A stretch of DNA of 64,000 nucleotides from an uncultured Pelagibacteraceae bacterium. Lineage in GTDB: Bacteria > Pseudomonadota > Alphaproteobacteria > Pelagibacterales > Pelagibacteraceae. The stretch covers positions 62,001-126,000 of the forward strand of contig CACAWX010000001.1 of assembly GCA_902536305.1 (NCBI GenBank). Direction: 5' to 3'. This document shows positions 52,699-62,713 of the stretch, piece after piece (the stretch's first letter is position 1; each line of letters begins with the position of its first letter). A program made the translations under genes and the position numbers. The notes beneath the pieces are model-generated. The model was not told the DNA's origin, did no database searches, and worked only from the letters and a program-made list of their open reading frames with translations.

Positions 52699-53505
52699 TT
52701 ACCAAGTTAATTCTTTCTGGAAGAAATTAGTCTTTACTTTATATTTCGTTAAAAGAGTATCAAGTTTTGTTGAGTCACCAATCTCTTGCCGATGAACACC
52801 GTCAGTGATAAATATTGAGTCTATATTTAAATTATTAGCTCCTTTAATATCTGTTCTTAAATTATCTCCTATAGCTAAAACTTTTTCACTCTCATGAAAA
52901 CACTGGCTGTAAACCTCTTTGTGTGGTTTTCCATAATAAATAACTTTTCCACCAAGCTTCTCAAATACTTTGGCTACGGAACCTGCACAAAGCTCCTCGA
53001 TATCTCCTCTGTGTACTGTTAAATCAGGATTAGTGCAAACTAGTTTTTTAGAAATTTGTTTTTGTAAAAATTTTTTATAATAATTTATATCTTCATCTTG
53101 ATCGTCAAATAAACCTGTGCATAAAATAAAATCACACTTTGAAATTTCTGTTTTATTTTCTTTCTGTTTTTCAAAAAGAGAGCTATCCCTAGGTGGGCCA
53201 AGGTGAAAAAAAGTTTTTCCGAATTTATTTTGATTAATTGCGTGCATTGCAGCCTCTCCTGATGTTATAACTTTAGAAAGATATTTTTCATCCATATTCA
53301 TTTTCAATAAAAAATTAATAACTTTAGAACTAGGTCTCGGTGCATTAGATAAAAAAACTATTTTTTTTGAATCTTTATAAAGGAAATCAACAGCCTCTAT
53401 AGCTTTAGACTTTAATGTTATGCCATTATGCACTACTCCCCACAAATCTATTACAAATGTGTCGTAGTGTTTGTATATTTCCGATAAGTGTTTAAGTTCC
53501 TTCAA
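52699..53505 (-). CDS. HAD superfamily IIA hydrolase (NagD-like, TIGR01459 type)
   Basis: DTFVIDLWGVVHNG, VFLSNAPRPS, YYGKPHKEVY, AIGDNLRTDIKGANNL. Confidence 0.9.
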   Translation of the reverse strand: MKELKHLSEIYKHYDTFVIDLWGVVHNGITLKSKAIEAVDFLYKDSKKIVFLSNAPRPSSKVINFLLKMNMDEKYLSKVITSGEAAMHAINQNKFGKTFFHLGPPRDSSLFEKQKENKTEISKCDFILCTGLFDDQDEDINYYKKFLQKQISKKLVCTNPDLTVHRGDIEELCAGSVAKVFEKLGGKVIYYGKPHKEVYSQCFHESEKVLAIGDNLRTDIKGANNLNIDSIFITDGVHRQEIGDSTKLDTLLTKYKVKTNFFQKELTW

Positions 53506-53582
53506 TGTATTAATTTGCTCCCTATATCTTTTTTACCCTCATAAAATACAGTATTTATTGGTTTTTTTAATGATTTTTGCCT

Positions 53583-53610
53583 CTTGAATTCTAATCAAAA
53601 CATACCATAT
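53583..53610 (+). promoter_or_regulatory. Candidate sigma-32 (RpoH) type promoter of groESL
   Basis: CTTGAA (53583-53588), 16-bp spacer, CCATAT (53605-53610), 35 bp upstream of the groES ATG; no CIRCE inverted repeat seen. Confidence 0.6.
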
Positions 53611-53645
53611 CAACACTACATCAAAATTTATAGGAGAAAATACAT

Positions 53646-53942
53646 ATGAAATTTAGACCCCTGCACGATCGTGTGCTTATTAAAGTTCTAGACTCTGAAG
53701 AAAAAACTTCAGGTGGAATTATCATCCCTGATACAGCCAAAGAAAAACCCCAGGAAGGCGAAGTAGTAGCCGTGGGACCTGGTGCTATGAATGATACGGG
53801 AAAACTTGCTCCAATGGATGTAAAAGTTGGAGATATAGTTTTATTCGGAAAATGGTCTGGGACTGAAGTTAAAATTGACGGTAAAGAATATAGCATTATG
53901 AAAGAATCAGACATAATGGGTATTTCAAAAATTAAAAGATAA
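53646..53942 (+). CDS. groES: Co-chaperonin GroES
   Basis: [42 protein letters not shown]. Confidence 0.98.
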   Translation: MKFRPLHDRVLIKVLDSEEKTSGGIIIPDTAKEKPQEGEVVAVGPGAMNDTGKLAPMDVKVGDIVLFGKWSGTEVKIDGKEYSIMKESDIMGISKIKR

Positions 53943-53948
53943 CCTTAA

Positions 53949-55610
<1,662 letters not shown>

Positions 55611-55635
55611 ACTTAAAAACCCTACTCAAAAATTA

Positions 55636-55677
55636 AAAATCCTCAAGAAAATAAACACTTCTTGAGGATTTTTTTTT
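55636..55677 (+). terminator. Rho-independent terminator after groEL
   Basis: AAAATCCTCAAGAA / TTCTTGAGGATTTT stem with nine-nt loop followed by a T-run. Confidence 0.9.
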
Positions 55678-55832
55678 ATCTCAGTTACAATCAAGTAACA
55701 ATGTTAATTCAATGTAGTAATTTTCTCTGTTTTCGTCTAGGTTTACAGAAGATGATACACGTTAAATTTAGTTACTATTCTGCTTTTATTTATATTTATT
55801 ATCATAATTAAAAATTAATATTAAGATCTCAA

Positions 55833-56837
55833 ATGCTATTAGATAACTTAATTAAAGACGAAAAAAAAGTTAATAGATTACTTTACTCCTCTGGACCATA
55901 TTGGGATTACAAAAATAGTAGAGCAATACTTGAGATTAAAAAAAAAGGTTTAAGTGATTTTAGAGGTTCCAGTGCTGGAATTGGAACATCCTTTGGTGAT
56001 AATATACCTTCAGATATACGAAATGAATTTAATATTAAAGGTAGAATAATTAGCAAAATATTTTCTTTGCCAATTTTAAATAAAGTTTTTAATGGTCAAT
56101 TAAATCTTACTCAAGATTACATAAATTATTTTATTAAAAACCAAGCAATTGTGTATCAAAATAATAAAAATGTTGAAAATTTAATAAATAAATATCATTT
56201 TAAAAATACTACAGAATTTGGATGTATTCAAATATTTGAAAAATTAGGAGTAAAATATTCTACAATATATTTACAAATGGCATATAGAATAGAGGAATTA
56301 TCAAAATCATTTAATTTTAAAAATATAAATAGTTTTTTTGAAATTGGAGGTGGTTTTGGAACAAATGTACACTTTTTAATTACAAATTTTTCAAATATAA
56401 AAAAGATTCTTTATTTAGATGCTGTTCCAAACATATATGTAGGTACAAAATATTTAGAACATCACTTTGGAAAAAAAGTTAAAAATTACCTGGATTTAAA
56501 AAATTTAGATAAAATAAATTTTCAAAATAATGATGAATTAGAAATTTTATGTATACCGCCTTGGTTAATAGAAAAAGTAGATGTAGAAATAGATCATTTT
56601 CACAATGCCGCTAGTTTTGTTGAAATGCCTAAAATAGTTATAGATAATTATGTTAAATTTATAAAAAAATTTAAAACTAGAGAAATATCTTTAATTTCAT
56701 ATGATGGATATGATCTTAAAACAACTTTCAATCCAGAAGAACTCAATCTATTTTTTGAAAATAAACTAAAAATTTCTTGGAAAAATAATTTGATCGAAGA
56801 ATATAATCGTAAATTAATATATTTAACTTCTAATTAG
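55833..56837 (+). CDS. Putative sugar O-methyltransferase (NanM-like)
   Basis: SAM-binding-like FEIGGGFGTN; YWDYKNSRAIL N-terminus; pattern recalled from surface-polysaccharide methyltransferases. Confidence 0.65.
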   Translation: MLLDNLIKDEKKVNRLLYSSGPYWDYKNSRAILEIKKKGLSDFRGSSAGIGTSFGDNIPSDIRNEFNIKGRIISKIFSLPILNKVFNGQLNLTQDYINYFIKNQAIVYQNNKNVENLINKYHFKNTTEFGCIQIFEKLGVKYSTIYLQMAYRIEELSKSFNFKNINSFFEIGGGFGTNVHFLITNFSNIKKILYLDAVPNIYVGTKYLEHHFGKKVKNYLDLKNLDKINFQNNDELEILCIPPWLIEKVDVEIDHFHNAASFVEMPKIVIDNYVKFIKKFKTREISLISYDGYDLKTTFNPEELNLFFENKLKISWKNNLIEEYNRKLIYLTSN

Positions 56838-56980
56838 TTATTTAATGTATTAATCTTCTGAAAGTTGGACGAGTTTGAGGTCAGATTTCTCTTACTTAAA
56901 ATGTAGTAAGTAAATTAGTGTTGTTTTTATTATATTTTGGATTGAGATAAGCGAATGTAATTTCACCTACCCAAAGATTT

Positions 56981-57013
56981 AAAAAAGGCTGCAATTTTGC
57001 ATCCTTTTTTTTT
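56981..57013. terminator. A-tract/hairpin/T-tract, candidate bidirectional terminator
   Basis: AAAAAAGGCTGCAATTTTGCATCCTTTTTTTTT: stem GG-C-TGCAA / TTGCA-T-CC flanked by A and T runs. Confidence 0.6.
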
Positions 57014-57078
57014 ACAACAAAATCAAAAGCAATAAGAATGATGAAAGTTTTAGTATTTAATTTATGATATAATTATGG

Positions 57079-57843
57079 ATGGGATTAAGAAGGCTATTAA
57101 AAAATTATTTTTATAAGAAAAAGTTCGATATCACTTCAAAAAAAAATATTGGTAAAAGAATTGAAAGACAAAGTATTTTAATTACTGGTGCTAATTCAGG
57201 AATAGGCTACGAATTAACTAAAAAGTTTTTAAGTTTAAATAATTTTGTTTTAGCGACTTATAATAAAGACTGCGAAAATTTGAATAAATTGTCAAACAAC
57301 AATCTACAAATTTGTCAGTGTGATCAAAGTAAAATTGAAAATATCGATGTTATTATCAATCTCGTAAAGGATAAACCAATAAATATTATTATTAATAATG
57401 CGGGGGTTTGGGGAGGTAAAAATCAAAATTTTAACCAAATCGATTACGATAACTTTGTTTCTGCCTCAAATATTAATGCAATTTCAATTTTGAAATTTGC
57501 GGAAGTAGTTTTAAAATATTCCAAGAGACATAGCCTTAAATCAATACTAAATATTAGCAGCCAATATGGTAGTACCGAACACAATACATCAGGGAGAGAC
57601 TATGTTTATAAAGGAACTAAAAGTATGATGAATTCATTTTCAAAAAATTTATCAATTGATCTAAAGAGAGATTATGGTGTTAACGTTATTTCTATTTGCC
57701 CAGGAAAAGTAAGAACAAAAATTAATCCTGGTGGAATTTTAGATCCACAAAATGTAGCCTTAAATATAATTGATATCCTGGATAATGCTGAAACATTAAA
57801 TGGTAAATTTATCAATCTAAATAAAAATATTTTAACTTGGTAA
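57079..57843 (+). CDS. Short-chain dehydrogenase/reductase
   Basis: TGANSGIGYELTKKF, NNAGVWGG, ISSQYGS..YVYKGTK catalytic Ser/Tyr/Lys. Confidence 0.9.
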   Translation: MGLRRLLKNYFYKKKFDITSKKNIGKRIERQSILITGANSGIGYELTKKFLSLNNFVLATYNKDCENLNKLSNNNLQICQCDQSKIENIDVIINLVKDKPINIIINNAGVWGGKNQNFNQIDYDNFVSASNINAISILKFAEVVLKYSKRHSLKSILNISSQYGSTEHNTSGRDYVYKGTKSMMNSFSKNLSIDLKRDYGVNVISICPGKVRTKINPGGILDPQNVALNIIDILDNAETLNGKFINLNKNILTW

Positions 57844-57854
57844 ATAAAAACTAA

Positions 57855-58535
57855 TCAACTAATCAAACCACTTAAAAAATTATTCAACTTTAAAGTTTTT
57901 TTTTTTGTAGTAAATAAACAGGCAGAAGAATTCAATATCAACCCATCTTTCAATACTCTTAAATTGTTATCAGCTAAAGTTTTACCGGTGGAAGTTATGT
58001 CTATGATAATTTCTGAGGAACCTATAAATGGATAAGTTTCAGTGGCACCTAGACTGGGTATCAATTTATATTGAGTTACTCCTTTGGAAATTAAAAAATA
58101 ATTTGTTAGATTTGGATACTTAGTTGCTACTCTTAATCTAGTATTTCTTTTTGATCTTATATCAAATGATATTTCTTCAAGATCAGCAATTGTCTGCACA
58201 TCTATCCAGTCATCTGGTACTGCAATCACTAGGTTTGCATTTCCAAAATCAAGTTTTTTTTGGATATTTATTTTACTTTGTAAATTTTTGCCTGACTCTT
58301 TTAAAAGATCTAGACCAGATACACCAATATCTAGTGTTCCATCTCCTAATCTTTGAATAATTTCTTTAGCATGTAGAAATATAATTTTAATATTAGGTTT
58401 ATTCTCGATTGTTCCAAAGTAATTTCTTTCTTTTTCACTTTGTAAAATTTTCAACCCATTGTCATTAAAAAATGATATTGATTTTTCTTTTAATCGCCCT
58501 TTACTTGGCAAACCTATTGTAATCAAATCTTTCAT
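57855..58535 (-). CDS. hisG: ATP phosphoribosyltransferase, short form (HisG_S)
   Basis: IGLPSKGRLKEKSISFF, RLGDGTLDIGVSGLDLL, EIIIDITSTGKTLADNNL; adjacent to hisZ. Confidence 0.94.
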   Translation of the reverse strand: MKDLITIGLPSKGRLKEKSISFFNDNGLKILQSEKERNYFGTIENKPNIKIIFLHAKEIIQRLGDGTLDIGVSGLDLLKESGKNLQSKINIQKKLDFGNANLVIAVPDDWIDVQTIADLEEISFDIRSKRNTRLRVATKYPNLTNYFLISKGVTQYKLIPSLGATETYPFIGSSEIIIDITSTGKTLADNNLRVLKDGLILNSSACLFTTKKKTLKLNNFLSGLIS

Positions 58536-59569
58536 ATATTTTTTAAGTTTATTGCTGCACCAACAGCAGGAATACTCCTTTTGGCTCCTAAACTTTTAAG
58601 TAAATCATCATAACGACCACCTGAAGCAATTTCTTTAGTACCCGAGAATACTTCGAACACAATTCCAGTATAATATTCAACGTCTCTACCAAAATTTGTA
58701 ACAAAATTAATATCTTGATTAAGTTTTTTCAAATTTTGGATAGATTTAAAATTTTTAAATATGTTTACTTTAAGGTTATTTTTGTTTGCAAAATTTAGTA
58801 ACTCATTATCTAGTTTTGAGAGTTCACAATTAATTTTTAAAAAGGTTTTGATAATTTTTACAATTTTTTTTCCATCTACAAATGATCTTGGATCTTTAAT
58901 TTTTTTATCAAATCTTTTTAAAATTTCTGATATTGACCTTCCGGCAATCACTTTATCTTGATCAAATTTTTTCATTTCATAAAATCTTTTTTTATCTGCA
59001 TCAAAAGTTACTGCATCAATATCTGTATTTTTTTCTAATCTCTTTAAAAGTTCTTCAAAATATCTTGGTCTCCAAAAGTGTCTTATTAATCTTAGCCTCC
59101 ATCTTTCTGGCATCTCAAGAGCATTGACCAAGCTCTTAAATAAACTTATATCACCTACTTTAATTTTAATTTTTTTCATTTTAATTTTTTTTGCTGAACT
59201 TAAGATTGTGCTAACTACTTTAAAATCATCTTTAATGAGATTTTTTGAACCTAGAATTTCGATGCCTAATTGATCATTAATGAAGTTTGCGCCTTTGACT
59301 CCTGATCTTCGATAAGCTTGACCAGAGTAATAAATTTTTGAGGATGACTTGTTTTGTAAGAAACTTATACATGATGCAACTGTTAAATCTGGTCTTAGGC
59401 ACATCGTTTTCCCATCTTCTCTATCAAAAGTAAACATTGAACTTCTAAATTTTTCACCTGACCTTTCAATAATATAATCTGAGTCTAAAAGAACATCGGG
59501 TTCTGATAAAACAAAACCATTACTTTTAAAAGTTTTAATTATTGTCTCAGACAATTTTTTTGATTTCAT
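58532..59569 (-). CDS. hisZ: ATP phosphoribosyltransferase regulatory subunit (HisRS-like)
   Basis: Class II HisRS-like without anticodon domain; YYTGIVFEVFSG..IASGGRYDDLL; adjacent to hisG. Confidence 0.9.
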   Translation of the reverse strand: MKSKKLSETIIKTFKSNGFVLSEPDVLLDSDYIIERSGEKFRSSMFTFDREDGKTMCLRPDLTVASCISFLQNKSSSKIYYSGQAYRRSGVKGANFINDQLGIEILGSKNLIKDDFKVVSTILSSAKKIKMKKIKIKVGDISLFKSLVNALEMPERWRLRLIRHFWRPRYFEELLKRLEKNTDIDAVTFDADKKRFYEMKKFDQDKVIAGRSISEILKRFDKKIKDPRSFVDGKKIVKIIKTFLKINCELSKLDNELLNFANKNNLKVNIFKNFKSIQNLKKLNQDINFVTNFGRDVEYYTGIVFEVFSGTKEIASGGRYDDLLKSLGAKRSIPAVGAAINLKNI

Positions 59570-60881
59570 TAACTAATTCTTTTATTTCAATTAATTTTTC
59601 TTCTCCTGAACTTAAGTTCCTTAATGTCAGCTTACCGGACTTAATTTCATTCTCGCCATATAAAATAACTGCAGGAGATTTTATTTTATTCGCATACTCC
59701 ATTTGTTTTTTTAGCTTACTTTCTCCAGGATAAATTTCGGCACTTATACCAGCTTTTCTTAATATTGTTTGAACATTTATATAATCTTTCATTGAATTTT
59801 TATCGAAAACACAAATCACGACTGGTTTAGATTGCTTTACATTAAATTCTTTTTTTTGCATCAAAGCATATACTAAACGATCTAGGCCAATAGATATTCC
59901 CGTAGCAGGAGCATCATAATTTCCAAAATTATTTACCAAATTATCGTATCTTCCCCCGCCTCCAATAGATCCAAATTGAATTATTTGCCCTTTATTGTTT
60001 GTTACATCAAAATTTAAATTCACCTCAAAAATTGCTCCTGTATAGTATTCTAGACCTCGAATAACTGATGCATCGAATTCAAAATTTTTAAAATTGTAAT
60101 CTTTAAAAATTTTCAATATCTCAACTAAATCTTTTGTTTCAGGTAAATTCTTCTTAAGAGTTTCTTCTATCTTTTTAATATCTTCTGGCTTTAAATTTGC
60201 ACCTTTTGTGAAATCACCAGACTTATCTTTTCTTCCCTCACCTAATAATTCTTTTACTCCACTCCAACCAATTCTATCAATTTTATCTAAGGCTCTAAGA
60301 GTGGTGAGTTTTTGTTCATTATCTTTTATATTTATTTTTTTAAACAATTCTTCAGCGATTTTCCTAGATGAAATCTTGATTATATATTCTGATTTTGAGA
60401 GACCACATTTTTCAAGAATTTCTGAAATCATAACACATAACTCAGCATCTGCCTGTAAGCTTTTTGTTCCTACAAAATCTGCATCGAATTGTAAAAATTC
60501 TCTAAATCTTCCAGGCCCTGGTTTTTCATTTCTCCATACGGTTCCTAATTGATATCTTTTAAATGGTTTAGGAATTTCTAAATAATTTTTTGCCACATAT
60601 CTTGCCAGTGGAGCTGTAAGATCATATCTTAAAGACATCCACTTGGTTTCATCCTTAAATGAAAATACACCTTCATCAGGTCTTTCTTTATCAGGTAAAA
60701 ATTTTCCAATACTATCTGAATATTCAAAACTTGGGGTTTCGAGATATTGAAAACCGTACTTGATCATAATTTCTTTAATATTAGAAATTATAAAATCACG
60801 TACGAGTAATTCTTTTTCTTGTCTGTCTACAAACCCTGATGGAAGTTCTTTAGATGGTTTGTTATTTTTTTCTTTTGTCAT
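59547..60881 (-). CDS. hisS: Histidyl-tRNA synthetase
   Basis: MRYDLTAPLARYVA-like motif, GLEYYTGAIFEVN, GSIGGGGRYDNL; true start MTKEKN at 60881 (ORF-track extension to 60947 runs through tRNA-His). Confidence 0.94.
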   Translation of the reverse strand: MTKEKNNKPSKELPSGFVDRQEKELLVRDFIISNIKEIMIKYGFQYLETPSFEYSDSIGKFLPDKERPDEGVFSFKDETKWMSLRYDLTAPLARYVAKNYLEIPKPFKRYQLGTVWRNEKPGPGRFREFLQFDADFVGTKSLQADAELCVMISEILEKCGLSKSEYIIKISSRKIAEELFKKINIKDNEQKLTTLRALDKIDRIGWSGVKELLGEGRKDKSGDFTKGANLKPEDIKKIEETLKKNLPETKDLVEILKIFKDYNFKNFEFDASVIRGLEYYTGAIFEVNLNFDVTNNKGQIIQFGSIGGGGRYDNLVNNFGNYDAPATGISIGLDRLVYALMQKKEFNVKQSKPVVICVFDKNSMKDYINVQTILRKAGISAEIYPGESKLKKQMEYANKIKSPAVILYGENEIKSGKLTLRNLSSGEEKLIEIKELVNEIKKIV

Positions 60882-60885
60882 TGTT

Positions 60886-60962
60886 TGGTACAGCAGGGTG
60901 GATTCGAACCACCGACCCCTAGTTCCACAAACTAGTGCTCTAACCAACTGAGCTACTGCTGC
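60886..60962 (-). tRNA. tRNA-His (anticodon GTG), CCA encoded; A73, no G at -1
   Basis: Reverse complement GCAGCAGTAGCTCAGTTGGTTAGAGCACTAGTTTGTGGAACTAGGGGTCGGTGGTTCGAATCCACCCTGCTGTACCA; loop TTGTGGA. Confidence 0.95.
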
Positions 60963-61202
60963 ATCCTAGTTATATTTATCTTAATTTTTGTTAAATTTAT
61001 ATATTTTTGATTATAAGCTAAGCAATAGCCTAGCGTGCATTCTTTGAGAATGTGTTCTAAGTGTAGATAATTTATTTTTTATAAACATTGTTAGCTATTT
61101 AAGAAATAAATGTGTCTTTTTCAAGAAGGAATTAGCGGGACAATAAAAAAGCTTTAGGCTTATCTTAAAGTCCCGTTAACCAGTGATTTTTGGAAATTTA
61201 GA

Positions 61203-61415
61203 TTAAGATGTTTTCTGCAGTTTAACTGCTGAAGGACCTTTTTCCGTGCTCTCCACTTCAAACGTTAACTCATCACCTTCATTTAAATATTTTAAACCTG
61301 CGTCTCTAACAGCTGAAGAATGAACGAACACGTCTTTTTCTTTGTCTTCTCTTTCAATGAAACCATATCCTTTAGTACCATTGAACCACTTTACTTTACC
61401 TTTTAGTGTACTCAT
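61203..61415 (-). CDS. Cold-shock domain protein (CspA family)
   Basis: [32 protein letters not shown]. Confidence 0.96.
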   Translation of the reverse strand: MSTLKGKVKWFNGTKGYGFIEREDKEKDVFVHSSAVRDAGLKYLNEGDELTFEVESTEKGPSAVKLQKTS

Positions 61416-61446
61416 ATTGTTTTTTGTTCCTTATATTTATTAACTT

Positions 61447-61467
61447 TAACTAATCAAAGATTAGTTA
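61447..61467 (-). promoter_or_regulatory. Perfect inverted repeat upstream of csp
   Basis: TAACTAATC-AAA-GATTAGTTA, 9-bp arms, about 31 bp upstream of the csp ATG. Confidence 0.6.
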
Positions 61468-61548
61468 TTTGAACCTTAAATAGATTTGGTTAGTGAAAGT
61501 CAATAGAAGAAAATATTATTTAAATCGATTGTTTTTTTGCAACAATGG

Positions 61549-62655
61549 CTAAAATAAAAGAGCAATTAAGCTAGTTATCGCTAATAGGCCTATTCCACCG
61601 TAAATGAGTTTGTTTTTGCTTATATGAGATACTAATTTTTGGATATTCGACTCATTGTAACTTAAACCACCTCCCTCAAGATTTGTAGATTTACTAAAGC
61701 CTTGATCTCTTCCAATTTGTAAGAATTTTGCCTTTCTATGATCGTAAATTTCTTCTTTGCTAAAGTTTTCAAAACTTTTAAGATTTTTCATAATTGCATG
61801 CTTAATATCTGCAGCAATACTTTCAGGATCCCTGTGAGCTCCACCGAGGGGTTCAGAAACTATCTCATCGATAACTCCTAGTTTTAATAAATCTTTTGCT
61901 GTAAGCTTCATAGCTTCAGCTGCTTGTAAGGACTTGCTTGGATCGCGCCATAATATAGATGCACATCCCTCAGGAGAAATTACCGAGTAAATAGAATTTT
62001 CCAACATGATAACTTTATTTGATGAAGCTAAAGCAATTGCACCTCCTGATCCACCTTCACCAATGATGATTGAGATATTTGGAACAGTTAATGACATGCT
62101 ACATTCTATTGAATTCGCAATAGCAGATGCTTGCCCTCTTTGTTCAGCTCCTAAACCAGGATAGGCACCAGGCGTATCTATAAAACTTACTACAGGAATT
62201 TGAAAACGATCAGCTAACTTCATTAATCTTATACATTTTCTATAACCTTCCGGTCTCATCATTCCAAAATTTCTTTCAATTCTACTATTTAGATCTTCAC
62301 CTTTTTCTTGACCAATAATTAAAACAGATTTTTTATCAATTAATCCAAACCCTGCGATAACAGATTTATCATCACCAAAATAACGATCACCAGATAATAA
62401 TGTAAATTGAGAAAAAATTTTTTTAATATAAAAATTTGCTTTAGGTCTATCTTCGTGCCTTGCAACTTGAGTTCGTTGCCAACTATTTAGATTAGCGTAT
62501 GTCTCTTTAAGTTTTTCATTGATTTCGTTTTGGGTATTTTTTATTTTTTGCGTATCTACTTCTGAAATTCCTTCAGAGCCAAAAGGGCTTTTTAAACCAT
62601 CTACTTCTTGCTCAAGAGCCTTTACTTCTTTCTCAAAATCTAAATAATTTTTCAT
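61549..62655 (-). CDS. accA: Acetyl-CoA carboxylase carboxyltransferase subunit alpha with extra C-terminal TM-like tail
   Basis: SGDRYFGDDKSVIAGFG, SFIDTPGAYPGLGAEQRGQ, IIGEGGSGGAIAL, SPEGCASILWRD; tail ends HISKNKLIYGGIGLLAITSLIALLF. Confidence 0.95.
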   Translation of the reverse strand: MKNYLDFEKEVKALEQEVDGLKSPFGSEGISEVDTQKIKNTQNEINEKLKETYANLNSWQRTQVARHEDRPKANFYIKKIFSQFTLLSGDRYFGDDKSVIAGFGLIDKKSVLIIGQEKGEDLNSRIERNFGMMRPEGYRKCIRLMKLADRFQIPVVSFIDTPGAYPGLGAEQRGQASAIANSIECSMSLTVPNISIIIGEGGSGGAIALASSNKVIMLENSIYSVISPEGCASILWRDPSKSLQAAEAMKLTAKDLLKLGVIDEIVSEPLGGAHRDPESIAADIKHAIMKNLKSFENFSKEEIYDHRKAKFLQIGRDQGFSKSTNLEGGGLSYNESNIQKLVSHISKNKLIYGGIGLLAITSLIALLF

Positions 62656-62713
62656 AATGAGTTAATAATGCTACTATTAATGTATTATAATAAAATGTAA
62701 AGAACGGCAGATT

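Noticed and set aside
60760-60951. Plus-strand ORF ending VDSNHRPLVPQTSALTN and the N-terminal MVRALVCGTRGRWFESTLLYQT extension of hisS
   Set aside because: Both are translations through the tRNA-His gene, a classic annotation artefact; hisS start moved to 60881.
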